The translations under genes and the position numbers were made by a program. The notes beneath the pieces were generated by a model, which did not search any database, had not been told where the DNA came from, and saw only the letters and a program-made list of their open reading frames with translations. DNA of 64,000 nt from the NCBI RefSeq assembly GCF_000802225.1, contig NZ_JTDI01000003.1:620001-684000 (forward strand). Direction: 5' to 3'. Shown here in pieces: positions 28,397 to 37,963 of this stretch (position 1 is the stretch's first letter; each line of letters begins with the position of its first letter). The stretch is from Novosphingobium malaysiense. GTDB taxonomy: Bacteria; Pseudomonadota; Alphaproteobacteria; Sphingomonadales; Sphingomonadaceae.

Positions 28397-28501
28397 GTAG
28401 CCGTCCGTAGCGGGGGCAGGTGCATGCGTCAAAACGCCGCCAGAGCGGACATCTCCAGGCCGAACTCGCTCCATCGAAAACTGCCTTTCCTTCACCGCCG
28501 G

Positions 28502-29377
28502 TCATTTTTGATTCTCGGGTAAGGGAATGAACTCCTGTTCGTCGCCAACGGGCAGCGTCATTCGCTGCTGTCGCCAATCCTCGGCGGCCTGTTCCAGTCG
28601 CTCGCGCGACGAGGATACGAAATTCCACATCAGGAAGCGTTCGCCGATGGGCTCGCCGCCCAATACCATCAGCGTGGCCGACACCTCGGCGCGAACGAGC
28701 ACGTCTCTCCCCGTTTCGAGCAAGGCCATCTGCCCGGCACGCAGCCGATGCCCGGCAATCTCGGCCGATCCTGCCGCAAGATAGATCGCGCGTTCCGAAT
28801 ATTCGGCGGACAGCACGCGCGCGGCCCCAGAGGCCATTTCCCAGTGCATGTAAAACTGCGGCGAATGGACCTTGACCGCCGCCCTCATTCCCTCGGCCGC
28901 GCCAGCAATCAGCCGACCACGCACACCTTGCTCCTCCCACGTTGGCAGGTCCGCGCCCTCGTGGTGGTAGAAAGCCGGGTCGGTCTCTTCATCTTCGACC
29001 GGCAAGGCGACCCAGGCCTGAATGCCATGCATGCGTGCGCCATGGGCACGTGCGTATTCCAAGCGTTCTGAATGGGTGATGCCGCTGCCAGCAACCATCC
29101 AGTTGACTTCGCCCGGCCGGATCTCCTGATGGAAACCCAGGCTGTCGCGGTGGGTCAACGCGCCGTCATAGAGGTAGGTAACGGTAGAAAGACCTATGTG
29201 CGGGTGCGGCCGCACATCGAGTGCGCGGGGAATGCCGGGGGCAAAATCCACCGGCCCCATATGATCGAAGAAGACGAAAGGGCCAACCATCCGTAGGGAG
29301 TGGAAGGGCAACAGTCGTCCCACAGTGAAACCGCCGCCGAGATCATGGCTGCGCTTGTCGATAACACGTTCGATCAT
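28502..29377 (-). CDS. Pirin family protein
   Basis: 291 residues with the bicupin pattern of pirins: VGRLLPFHSLRMVGPFVFFDHMGP, the metal-binding RPHPHIGLSTVTYLYDG (His-x-His, about residues 57-59), HQEIRPGEVNWMVAGSGITHSE, and IQAWVALP. The C-terminal cupin is kept. Bacterial pirins bind iron and may act as quercetinases or redox sensors. Followed by yaaA, an iron/peroxide protein, which fits a common oxidative-stress role. Confidence 0.9.
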   Translation of the reverse strand: MIERVIDKRSHDLGGGFTVGRLLPFHSLRMVGPFVFFDHMGPVDFAPGIPRALDVRPHPHIGLSTVTYLYDGALTHRDSLGFHQEIRPGEVNWMVAGSGITHSERLEYARAHGARMHGIQAWVALPVEDEETDPAFYHHEGADLPTWEEQGVRGRLIAGAAEGMRAAVKVHSPQFYMHWEMASGAARVLSAEYSERAIYLAAGSAEIAGHRLRAGQMALLETGRDVLVRAEVSATLMVLGGEPIGERFLMWNFVSSSRERLEQAAEDWRQQRMTLPVGDEQEFIPLPENQK

Positions 29378-29735
29378 TGGGGCATCTCCCTTGCGGGCAG
29401 TCTATCCTGAGCGCGATGATTCCCCAATTTGTCTTTGAGCTCACACGCTCGGCGTCCATCTCCGGAGCGTGGACGCAGAACGCGCGTGGCCGCGGCTCGG
29501 TCGAGCGCATGCTAAATAGAGCCCGGACGCGCGTCGGCGCGGGGCAGCCTCAAGCCTCCCACCGTAAGGCTATGGCTGAAGCATTTTTTCAACGCGACCC
29601 AGCCGCCCCCAACTTTTTCAAGCAGCTTGCCGATCCAACACCCGAACGACTTACCGGCGGTGGAAGGTCATTCGGCAATCCTTTTGTCATTACATTGCGA
29701 GACTGCTAGTTTTCTTCCGAGGGGAGGACGAACAG
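29378..29735. other. Intergenic region upstream of fecI
   Basis: 358 bases between the divergent pirin and sigma-factor genes. It should contain both promoters. A 110-codon open frame crosses it but has low-complexity composition and no convincing ribosome-binding site, so I do not call it. The right end (CGAGGGGAGGACG, about 29718-29730) carries the strong ribosome-binding site of the sigma gene. Confidence 0.5.
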
Positions 29736-30257
29736 GTGGGAGGAAAACAGGGCAAATCGCTGGAAGCCCTTTACCGCGACCACGGGGCGTCGCTTGTCTC
29801 TTATATCCGTTACAGTTTCGGTGCCGGTCCCCCCGAGCCCGAAGACATCGTGCACGAAGCTTTCGCACGGCTTGCCAACAGGGGTGGCAACTTGCAGCTT
29901 GTCGAGCCGAGGGCGTTCCTCAAACGTGCGGCCCGCAACATCGCGATTGATGCCCATCGCAGCGCGGTTCGGGGCGGAGCTGTGATGAAGAGCGTGGCGG
30001 TCCTGAAAGAAAGTGATCGCGAAATCGATGCTCTGGACGTCTTGTCGTCAAGAGACGAACTCGAAAGGCTTGCTGTAATCATCGACACTCTGAAGCCCAA
30101 GCAGCGCGTCGCGCTGTTGCTCCACCGGCTGGACGGTCTGTCGTTCGCGGAGATCGGCCGGCGCATGGGCATTTCCCCGTCGGGCGCGCGACTGCTGGTG
30201 AAAGAAGCGGTGGCGATCTGTGCCCGGCGCATGAAGCGGCAGGGGGACCGGCCTTGA
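29736..30257 (+). CDS. FecI-like ECF sigma factor
   Basis: 173 residues from GTG at 29736 with GGGGAGG upstream. Region 2 EALYRDHGASLVSYIRYSFG...PEDIVHEAFARLA and AFLKRAARNIAIDAHR; region 4 LKPKQRVALLLHRLDGLSFAEIGRRMGIS is typical. Activates transcription of a TonB receptor gene after a FecR signal. Its stop overlaps the fecR start (TTGA), and the STN-receptor follows, so sigma, FecR and receptor form a cell-surface signalling unit. Confidence 0.9.
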   Translation: MGGKQGKSLEALYRDHGASLVSYIRYSFGAGPPEPEDIVHEAFARLANRGGNLQLVEPRAFLKRAARNIAIDAHRSAVRGGAVMKSVAVLKESDREIDALDVLSSRDELERLAVIIDTLKPKQRVALLLHRLDGLSFAEIGRRMGISPSGARLLVKEAVAICARRMKRQGDRP

Positions 30258-31273
30258 CCATTCTGTCCTTCTTCCGCGCCCGCGAAGCGCGCCGTGAACA
30301 GGCCATCGAGGACGAGGCACTGGAGCGGGCACTCGATTTATCCGAACGCCGCGATCCGCAAACCCTGACCGAATACGATGCTTGGCGCGAAGCCGACCCC
30401 GACCATGCCGCCGCGTTCGATCACATATCCTCGGTGATGGAATCGAGTGCCCGGCTCGGCGCGCTGGGGCGAGACGACTGGCGTGCCGAAATCGATGCCT
30501 TCACTGACGGGAACCGCCGCCGGCGAATGCCCTATCCGGCGATGGCCGCCGCAGCCTGCCTGCTTGTTGCCGTGTCGCTCGGGTGGTGGATCGCGCAGCG
30601 CCCGGACGCGGTCTATGCGACCACAACCGGGCAGATGCGCACGGTCGCCCTGACCGACGGGAGCCGCCTCGCGGTGGGCGCACAGTCCAATGTCGAAGTG
30701 CGCTTTGCTCGCGGTACGCGCCGAGCCATGCTGAAGTCCGGCGAGGTATTTTTCAACGTCGCGCACGATGCCGGAAGGCCGTTTACAGTGCTGGCGGGCG
30801 ATGCCGAAATCCGGGTAACGGGCACCAAGTTCGATGTACGCCGGCAGGGAGACAGTGTCCGCGTCTCGGTCCTGGAAGGCCGGGTAGAAGTCCGCCGCAA
30901 GGCGTCCCTGCCCCTCATCGGCACTGAAAGCCCCAAGGTCGTGCTTACGGCCGGTCTGCAATCCAGTCTTGCGCCCGGTGCAGAGACTTTCTCCCCGCCG
31001 CAAAGCGGCACTGTACAGGCGGGCGATTGGCGTACCGGACGCTTCTTCTATCGCGATACGCCGCTTTCGGATATTGTCTGGGACCTGCAGCGCTACAGCA
31101 AGACGCCCATTGCGCTCGGCGATACACACGCAGGAAATCTGAAGGTGACGACGTCTTTCCGTATCGGCGAAACCGATGCGTTTCTGGATAATCTGACGAC
31201 GATATTGCCCCTAACGGAACACCGGGCTGCCGATGGGACCATCGTTCTGGAAACCAGCCTGAACGCGCCATAA
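30254..31273 (+). CDS. FecR-like sigma regulator
   Basis: 339 residues from a TTG at 30254 overlapping the sigma stop. N-terminal cytoplasmic anti-sigma part with DUF4880-like DPQTLTEYDAWREADPDHAAAF; one membrane helix MPYPAMAAAACLLVAVSLGWWIA (about 92-115); a periplasmic FecR domain with ALTDGSRLAVGAQSN and VTGTKFDVRRQGDSVRVSVLEGRVEV; and a C-terminal STN-like segment. Transmits receptor occupancy to the sigma factor. Confidence 0.92.
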   Translation: MTILSFFRAREARREQAIEDEALERALDLSERRDPQTLTEYDAWREADPDHAAAFDHISSVMESSARLGALGRDDWRAEIDAFTDGNRRRRMPYPAMAAAACLLVAVSLGWWIAQRPDAVYATTTGQMRTVALTDGSRLAVGAQSNVEVRFARGTRRAMLKSGEVFFNVAHDAGRPFTVLAGDAEIRVTGTKFDVRRQGDSVRVSVLEGRVEVRRKASLPLIGTESPKVVLTAGLQSSLAPGAETFSPPQSGTVQAGDWRTGRFFYRDTPLSDIVWDLQRYSKTPIALGDTHAGNLKVTTSFRIGETDAFLDNLTTILPLTEHRAADGTIVLETSLNAP

Positions 31274-31420
31274 AACCACCGCCAACAAGGCGAACGATAA
31301 AATGCGACGGCCGCCGTCAGGCGAGACCGGGAGGGGGTCGGCACAAAAGCCGGCACGAAAAGCGATGGGAAAACGTCCCTTTACGCCAGGAGAATCCGGG
31401 TCTGCCGGGAGGACGCAGGC

Positions 31421-33937
31421 TTGCGCGCGGCACTGATCCCGGTTGCCGTTTGCGCCGTGCTGGCAAGTCCTGGCGCCCGTGCCGAGAATGCCTCCCCGCT
31501 CGCCTTCGACGTTCCAGCGCAACCGCTGGCGGGCGCCCTGCTCGAAATTGCCCGACAGGGAGATGCCGATATTCTCGCATCCGAACGCATTACGCGTGGA
31601 CGCAAAGCCCCAGCCATAAAGGGCCGGATGAGCGTGGAGCAGGCCGTCGCACGGGCTCTTGCCGGCACAGGTCTCGGCTATCGCCGCGCTCGGGGCGGAA
31701 CCATCGTGATTGTGCCCGCACGTGCCAGCAAGGCAAACCGGAAGGCACACAGTTCACGAGCAGCCTCGCCCTCCCCGGCGGCGGCAGTTCCGCGCGGCCC
31801 CACCAGGCCAGCTCCGCCTCCACCGGCGCCCGAGATTGTCGTCAATGCGCAGCGCCGCGCCGAATATGTGCAAGACATACCGCTGTCGGTCACCGTCTTC
31901 GATCAGGCCGCGCTCGATCTCGCCGGTGTGCACAACGCCATGGACCTGCCGCAACTCGATCCGTCGCTGCTGATGTCGGCCCAGTCGGGCGTGGTCATTC
32001 CCTTTCTGCGCGGAATCGGCAATCCGGCCAGTTCGACACCCGGCAATGAATCCAGCGTGCCGGTCTATATCGATGACGTCTACGTGTCCCGTCTCTACCC
32101 GGCCTATCTGCCGCTCGACCACATCGATCGCGTGGAAATCCTCAAAGGACCGCAGGGCACGCTGTTCGGACGCAACGCCACGGGCGGCCTGATCCAGATA
32201 TTCACTCGTGATCCCGGCGAGACTTTGGAATTCGATGGCGAACTGGGACTATCCAACTACCGCACCGCTACCGGCAAGGCTTACCTGTCGGCCCCATTGG
32301 GCGATACGCTTGCCGCCAGTCTTGCGGTCACCAGCCGCAATCAGGGCGAAGGCTGGGGCCGCAACGTCACGACCGGCAAAGACGCCTATTATGCCGATCA
32401 CACATCGGTCCGCACCAAACTGGTGTGGAAGCCTTCCACCGACACGCAAGTGCGGCTCAACGGGTTCTATGTACATGAAAACTCATCCATCGGAACCGTT
32501 CAGGGCGGGACACTGAAGGGCCTCCCACGAGGATTGCCGCCCGACTATACGGAGCCGCTCGAGACACCGGGCGGTTTCTACGATATCGCCACGAACTACG
32601 ACACCGCGCGCCGGCATCGCAGCTGGAGCCTGGCCTTGAGGGTAGACCACGCATTCAGCTTCGCCGATGCCAGCTCGATCACGTCGTACCGGCATTCGAA
32701 CGACCCCTGGACGTCGGAAGGGGACCACACACCGTATCGCTGGCTGCAATACGCGCTTTCCGCCGGGGACCGGCAGTTCTCGCAGGAATTCCAGCTCAAG
32801 TCGAAACCGGGCAGCAAGGCCGATTGGCTGCTCGGCCTGTACTATATGGATGCGCAGGCCCGAATCGAGCCGACGACCGTCACCGGCGAGGCCATCGAGC
32901 GCGGCGGCTTTGAACGGATCGACCTTGTCGCGCGCCAGACCATCGTTTCCCGCGCCGCCTATGCGCAAGCCACGATCCCGCTCGGCGACGGCAAGACCCG
33001 CGCCACCGGAGGTATCCGCTACACGTCCGACCGGGTTCGCGGCGTCGGCGATCAATATGCCACGCCGCTGGATGGCGGCGATCGCGTGTCCATCGCCCCG
33101 CACATAGACGACGTTTCCAGATTTCGCCGGGCGACGTTCCGTCTGGCACTCGACCGCCAACTGACCGACGATGTCATGGCCTATGCCTCCTACAGCCGGG
33201 GGTTCAAGTCGGGCACATACAATCTGATCCCGTTGGAGCTGCCCGCCCTTAATCCGGAGAAAGTGGGGGCTTTCGAAGTCGGTGCCAAAGCCGTCCTGGC
33301 ACAAGGGCGCGTGCGCCTGTCACTCTCGGCCTTCCGCAACACGATCCGCGATCCGCAGGTGCAGGTCATCAGACGCGTGGGCGAAGTGGCGATCAACCAG
33401 TTCGTCAATGCCCAGCGCGCGCGCAGCCGGGGCGTCGAGGCCTATGGCACCTACGAACCTGTTCCGGACGTACAACTGCGCATCTCCGGGCAATGGCTCG
33501 ATTCCCGCTTTCTGCGTTTCGAAGGCGCCCCGTTCAACACGCCGCGCTTCACGCCGCCCTTTGGCGTGGAATCGGTCTCGGGGGACGCCAGCGGCAATGC
33601 CACGCCGCTCTCCCCCCGCCTGAAACTGAACATGGGCGTGACCTGGCAGTTTCACCCGAAGAACTTCGATCTCACCGTCAATGCCGATGCCGCCTATCGC
33701 TCCAGCTTCAAGTGGGAACCGGACAACCGGATCACCGAACCGGCGCTGACGCTGATCAACGCCAGCCTCACCATAAAGCCGCACGCGATGCCGCACTGGA
33801 GCCTGCGCCTGTGGGCCAACAACGTGACCGGCGAGCAGTATTTCTCGAATGTCCTGACCCAGTCGGGACCGGTCGGCTACATGTCCTCTCCCGCCGAACC
33901 GCGCACCTTCGGCGTAGCCGTCCGCTATAAAAACTGA
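31421..33937 (+). CDS. TonB-dependent receptor with STN signalling domain
   Basis: 838 residues from TTG at 31421 after GGGAGG. Signal peptide to about residue 21, then a secretin/TonB short N-terminal (STN) domain (about 22-100: FDVPAQPLAGALLEIARQGDADI...), a Pro-rich linker, the plug starting PEIVVNAQRRAEYVQDIPL with KGPQGTLFGRNATGGLI, and the barrel ending VAVRYKN. The STN domain is the FecR-contacting element, so this receptor is both transporter and sensor and probably the regulatory output of the preceding sigma/FecR pair. Shares long blocks with the next receptor (for example PGNESSVPVYID and WTSEGDHT). Confidence 0.94.
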   Translation: MRAALIPVAVCAVLASPGARAENASPLAFDVPAQPLAGALLEIARQGDADILASERITRGRKAPAIKGRMSVEQAVARALAGTGLGYRRARGGTIVIVPARASKANRKAHSSRAASPSPAAAVPRGPTRPAPPPPAPEIVVNAQRRAEYVQDIPLSVTVFDQAALDLAGVHNAMDLPQLDPSLLMSAQSGVVIPFLRGIGNPASSTPGNESSVPVYIDDVYVSRLYPAYLPLDHIDRVEILKGPQGTLFGRNATGGLIQIFTRDPGETLEFDGELGLSNYRTATGKAYLSAPLGDTLAASLAVTSRNQGEGWGRNVTTGKDAYYADHTSVRTKLVWKPSTDTQVRLNGFYVHENSSIGTVQGGTLKGLPRGLPPDYTEPLETPGGFYDIATNYDTARRHRSWSLALRVDHAFSFADASSITSYRHSNDPWTSEGDHTPYRWLQYALSAGDRQFSQEFQLKSKPGSKADWLLGLYYMDAQARIEPTTVTGEAIERGGFERIDLVARQTIVSRAAYAQATIPLGDGKTRATGGIRYTSDRVRGVGDQYATPLDGGDRVSIAPHIDDVSRFRRATFRLALDRQLTDDVMAYASYSRGFKSGTYNLIPLELPALNPEKVGAFEVGAKAVLAQGRVRLSLSAFRNTIRDPQVQVIRRVGEVAINQFVNAQRARSRGVEAYGTYEPVPDVQLRISGQWLDSRFLRFEGAPFNTPRFTPPFGVESVSGDASGNATPLSPRLKLNMGVTWQFHPKNFDLTVNADAAYRSSFKWEPDNRITEPALTLINASLTIKPHAMPHWSLRLWANNVTGEQYFSNVLTQSGPVGYMSSPAEPRTFGVAVRYKN

Positions 33938-34040
33938 ACCCGCCTGAAAATTTTCCTGCCGATTTGCTCGTCCCGAACGTCTGGGGGAACGAGGCTGCCA
34001 GCAACGCGCAGCCTGCGACCAGAATGGTTGGGAGGGAAAC

Positions 34041-36302
34041 ATGGAAAACACCGGACGTTCGCCGCGTGCCGCAAAAACGCGTCGTTACTACTGGCTGGCA
34101 AACAGCGCACTTGCGGCGCTGGGGCTTGCCGCCGTCAGCCCCGCATACGCACAGGATGCGGAAAGCGAGGCCGCCGCGACGGGCGGCAACACCATCATCG
34201 TCACCGCCCAGCGCCGTGCGCAGAGCATCCAGGAAGTTCCGGTTTCCGTTGCCGCCTTTTCCAGCGAAACGCTGGAAACCGCCCGCGTGGAGAATGTGCA
34301 GGACCTGCAGCAGATCGATCCTTCGCTGTCGATCTCCGCGCAGTCGGGCGCGGTAATCCCGTTCATCCGCGGCATCGGCAATCTAGCCTCGCAGACGCCG
34401 GGCAATGAATCGAGCGTACCGGTCTATATCGACGATGCCTATTACTCGCGCCTGTTTGTTCCCTACCTCTCGTTCGCCGGGAATATCGAGCGGGTGGAAG
34501 TGCTCAAGGGACCGCAAGGAACGCTGTTCGGCCGCAACGCGACCGGCGGTCTGGTGCACATCGTCACCAAGGATCCCGGCCAGACCACGGAGTTTCACGC
34601 CAAGGTCGGCTATGGCAGCCAGCAGACGCTACGCGGCGAACTCTACGTCGCCACACCCTTGAGCGAGACGCTGGCGATCGACTTCTCCGCATCCGGCCAG
34701 AAGATGGGCGAAGGCTTCGGCAAGAACCTGTTCAACGGCAAACGCACCTATTTCCGGGACTTCTTCAATCTGCGGTCAAAACTGGTGTGGGAACCGAGCG
34801 TCAACACCAAGGTGCGCCTCAGCGCCATGTACGTCTACGACAACTCCTCGATCGGAACGGTCGGCGGCGGCGGCGTGCCGGGCTTTACGCGCGGCCTTCC
34901 GCCCGGTTTCACCCAGCCGTTCGATCAGCCCGATGGCTTCTGGGACGTGAACGTCAACTTCGACACCGAACGCCACCACCGGGGCTATGCACTCACCGGT
35001 CGTCTCGACCAGGCCCTGGGCTTCGCGGACTTCACCAGCATCACCTTCTACCGCCATTCGCGCGAACCCTGGACGTCCGAGGGCGATCACACCGACGCCC
35101 GTTTCCTGCAGTACGAACTTGCCGTGAAAGACCGCCAGTTCACGCAGGAATTCCAGCTCAAGTCCAAGGAAGAAAGCGCGATCAACTGGATCCTGGGCCT
35201 CTATTACATGGACGCCTATGCCGCCTATGACCCTACCGACATCACCGGCAGCTCCATCGAAGCAGGCGGGCTCGACGTCTATACGCTGATCGGCAAGCAG
35301 TGGATCGATTCCAAGGCCGCCTTCGGTCAGGTAACCGTGCCGCTGGGATCGGACGACACGCACATTACCGGCGGCCTGCGCTATACCATCGACAAGGTGC
35401 GCGGGCGCGGCATTACTAAGATCACGCCCACCGGCGGCGAGCAGATTTCTGCCGGCCCGGACTACAACGACAAGGCCAAGTTCGAAAAGCTCACCTGGCG
35501 GCTCTCGCTCGATCACAACTTCACGCCCGACGTGCTGGGCTACGCCACGTATAGCCGCGGCTACAAGTCGGGCGTGTTCAACCTGCTGCCGCTGGCGGCT
35601 CCGGCGGTTCCGCCCGAAGTCGTCGATGCCTATGAAGTGGGGCTTAAAACGACGCTTGCCGGGGGGATGATCACGCTCAACGGCGCTGCCTTCTGGAACG
35701 ACATCAAGGGCCTGCAAACCAACATCGTCATCTTCGACGAAGCCAGCCAGGTCGCCACGGTGGCACTGGCCAGCGCCGGCAAGGCCCGCACCCGCGGCTT
35801 CGAAGTCAGCCTGGATGCGCGGCCTTCGCGCGACCTGTCGCTCTATGCCGGCGCGCAATACGTCGATGCGACGTTCAGGGACTTTCCCAATGCCCCCTCG
35901 ATCATGCAGCTCGACGAAGCGCCCTACGGCGTGGTTTCCAGCGTCGTCGATGCCAGCGGGTTCCGGCTGCCGCAGGTTCCCAAGTTCCGGTTGAATGCGG
36001 GTTTCAGCTACGACATCCCGACCGAGAGCGGTGAGTGGAGCCTGGGCGCCAACATCTCCTACCGCGGCGGTTTTCCGTGGGAGGCCGACGGTGTGGTCCG
36101 CGCACCGGATCTTACGCTTATCAATGCCGACCTGAGCTGGAAGCCCGAATTCGCTCCGGGCGCCAGCATCGGCATCTGGGCCAAGAACCTGACCAACGAG
36201 AAGTACTACTCCAACGTCCTGACCCAGACCGGCCCGGCCGGCGTCCTCGCCTCACCGGCCGAGGGCAGAACCTGGGGTGTCGAGCTCGGCTACACGTTCT
36301 GA
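34041..36302 (+). CDS. TonB-dependent receptor, paralogue without STN domain
   Basis: 753 residues from ATG at 34041 (GGGAGGG upstream). Signal peptide ends near VSPAYAQ; plug NTIIVTAQRRAQSIQEVPV, KGPQGTLFGRNATGGLVH; barrel ending GVELGYTF with a terminal Phe, the barrel-assembly signature. Clearly related to the preceding receptor in plug and barrel (QSGAVIPFIRGIGN, TPGNESSVPVYID, SSIGTVGGG, WTSEGDHT) but without the STN domain. It is likely a transport-only duplicate handling the same or a similar ligand. Confidence 0.94.
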   Translation: MENTGRSPRAAKTRRYYWLANSALAALGLAAVSPAYAQDAESEAAATGGNTIIVTAQRRAQSIQEVPVSVAAFSSETLETARVENVQDLQQIDPSLSISAQSGAVIPFIRGIGNLASQTPGNESSVPVYIDDAYYSRLFVPYLSFAGNIERVEVLKGPQGTLFGRNATGGLVHIVTKDPGQTTEFHAKVGYGSQQTLRGELYVATPLSETLAIDFSASGQKMGEGFGKNLFNGKRTYFRDFFNLRSKLVWEPSVNTKVRLSAMYVYDNSSIGTVGGGGVPGFTRGLPPGFTQPFDQPDGFWDVNVNFDTERHHRGYALTGRLDQALGFADFTSITFYRHSREPWTSEGDHTDARFLQYELAVKDRQFTQEFQLKSKEESAINWILGLYYMDAYAAYDPTDITGSSIEAGGLDVYTLIGKQWIDSKAAFGQVTVPLGSDDTHITGGLRYTIDKVRGRGITKITPTGGEQISAGPDYNDKAKFEKLTWRLSLDHNFTPDVLGYATYSRGYKSGVFNLLPLAAPAVPPEVVDAYEVGLKTTLAGGMITLNGAAFWNDIKGLQTNIVIFDEASQVATVALASAGKARTRGFEVSLDARPSRDLSLYAGAQYVDATFRDFPNAPSIMQLDEAPYGVVSSVVDASGFRLPQVPKFRLNAGFSYDIPTESGEWSLGANISYRGGFPWEADGVVRAPDLTLINADLSWKPEFAPGASIGIWAKNLTNEKYYSNVLTQTGPAGVLASPAEGRTWGVELGYTF

Positions 36303-36392
36303 TCCTGCACGTGTCGCCGGCTGCGTGTCGCTCCTTGACCGGAGCGGCCCGCATTTCCGCATTTGCCAACTACGCCGAAAAAGGATGAAGCC

Positions 36393-36890
36393 ATGATCCG
36401 AGGCATCCACCACGTCACCGTCCACGTTCGCGACCTAGAACACATGTCTCGCTTCTATCAGGAGGCTTTCGGCTTCGAGGACATCGGCTTTGCCGGCGGG
36501 TGGTCGGACAGCCCGGAGCTCGACGAGATCGTCGGTTATTCTGATTCCGCCGCTAAAAGCGCGATGCTCTGCGCGGGCAATTGCTACCTCGAACTGTTCC
36601 AGTACGCAAACCCCGCGCCAGATGACAGCGCGCCCCCCAAGGAAGCCCATCAGCACGGCTACACCCACTTCTGCGTCGATGTGACGGACATTGATGCGGA
36701 AGTAGAGCGACTGGCCTCGATCGGCATGACCTTCGACCGCCCGCACGGTCGAGGCCGCCCGGTCGATGTCGAAATCGTCAAAGCCATCTACGGGCGCGAT
36801 CCGGAAGGCAATCTCATCGAACTGCAGGAAACCGCACCAGGCTGCCCCTTCGAAGCGCGCCGCCTGCCCAAGGCGAGCATTGCCGCATGA
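36393..36890 (+). CDS. VOC/glyoxalase-fold dioxygenase-like protein
   Basis: 165 residues from ATG at 36393 with AGGATG upstream. Two betaalphabeta-betabetabeta modules of the vicinal-oxygen-chelate fold: IRGIHHVTVHVRDLEHMSRFYQEAFGFED with the first metal His, GYTHFCVDVTDIDAEV with the second His, and DPEGNLIELQE with the metal Glu. Length fits glyoxalase/epimerase/ring-cleavage relatives. Its TGA overlaps the aldo/keto reductase ATG (ATGA). Sits between receptor genes, so likely processes the imported compound. Confidence 0.88.
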   Translation: MIRGIHHVTVHVRDLEHMSRFYQEAFGFEDIGFAGGWSDSPELDEIVGYSDSAAKSAMLCAGNCYLELFQYANPAPDDSAPPKEAHQHGYTHFCVDVTDIDAEVERLASIGMTFDRPHGRGRPVDVEIVKAIYGRDPEGNLIELQETAPGCPFEARRLPKASIAA

Positions 36891-37876
36891 AGGCTTCCGA
36901 TACCCGCAAACTCGGCCGGACCGGGCTCGACGTTACCGTGGCCAGCTACGGCGGCGGCAGCCTCGGCAACTTCTTTCGCGTGCTGTCCAACGCTGATGCC
37001 AACGCCATTCTCCACGCGGCATGGGAAGGTGGACTGCGCTATTTCGATACCGCGCCCTACTATGGCCGCGGGAAAAGCGAGCGAAGGACGGGCGCCTTCC
37101 TGAGCGAAAAACCGCGCGATCAGTTCGTGCTCTCGACCAAGGTCGGACGCCTACTCGATCCCGCCGGCGATGCGCTGGAAGAGGATGGCATTTTCCTCGA
37201 TCCATCCCCCTTCAACGCGCGCTGGGACTACTCCTACGACGCCGTAATGCGTTCGCACGAAGCCAGTCTGCAGCGCCTGGGGCTAGACCGTGTAGACATA
37301 CTCTATGTCCACGACATCGGCGCGCGCCTGCATGGCGATGCTGCCGGCGCGCAACTGCGCACGCTGCAGAACGGAGGCCTGAAAGCGCTTGAAGAGCTGC
37401 GCGCATCGGGCGCGATCAGGGGCTATGGTCTCGGCGTCACCGAAGTGAGCGTGTGCCTCGATTGCCTCGACTATGGCGATCCCGATGCCTTTCTGCTGGC
37501 CGGTCGCTATTCGCTGCTGGACCGGGATGAGGCGAAGCCGCTGCTCGATGCCTGCCTCGACAGGCAGGTCGCCCTGGTGATCGGCGGCGTCTTTGCCTCC
37601 GGCATTCTGGCGACCGGCGCCGTGCCCGATGCCCGCTACGACTATGCCCCGGCGCCGCCGGAAGTACTCGACCGAGTCCGGGCGATGGAAGCCGTCTGCC
37701 AGCGCCACGGGATATCGCTGGCCGCCGCCGCGCTGCAATTCCCGCTGGCCCATCCCGCCGTCGCCTCGGTGCTGATCGGCGCGGGCACGCTGCGCAGCCT
37801 GGAGGCGGGCATAGCCGGCATCGAAACCGAAATACCCCCGGCTTTCTGGGACGAGCTTGAGAATGCGGGCGGCTGA
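36887..37876 (+). CDS. Aldo/keto reductase (D-threo-aldose dehydrogenase / pyridoxal dehydrogenase-like)
   Basis: 329 residues: TGLDVTVASYGGGSLGNFF, FDTAPYYGRGKSERRTG with the catalytic Asp and Tyr (about 50 and 55), STKVGRLL with the catalytic Lys, and VDILYVHDIG with the catalytic His. VHDIG and the DPSPFNARWDYS stretch are those of the L-fucose/D-threo-aldose and pyridoxal 4-dehydrogenase branch, which oxidise cyclic sugars or lactol-like substrates. NAD(P)-binding residues near the C-terminus (LIGAGTLRSLEAGI). Coupled to the VOC gene. Confidence 0.9.
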   Translation: MKASDTRKLGRTGLDVTVASYGGGSLGNFFRVLSNADANAILHAAWEGGLRYFDTAPYYGRGKSERRTGAFLSEKPRDQFVLSTKVGRLLDPAGDALEEDGIFLDPSPFNARWDYSYDAVMRSHEASLQRLGLDRVDILYVHDIGARLHGDAAGAQLRTLQNGGLKALEELRASGAIRGYGLGVTEVSVCLDCLDYGDPDAFLLAGRYSLLDRDEAKPLLDACLDRQVALVIGGVFASGILATGAVPDARYDYAPAPPEVLDRVRAMEAVCQRHGISLAAAALQFPLAHPAVASVLIGAGTLRSLEAGIAGIETEIPPAFWDELENAGG

Positions 37877-37963
37877 CGACCCGCTGCAAGAAGACCGCGC
37901 ATTGCGGGAGTGAGGACAGCGGCATCCGGACGGAAAACCGGAGCCGCACAAGGGAGTGAAACA

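Noticed and set aside
29377..29709. 110-codon frame upstream of the sigma factor
   Set aside because: Lies in a divergent promoter region, no ribosome-binding site, no similarity visible.
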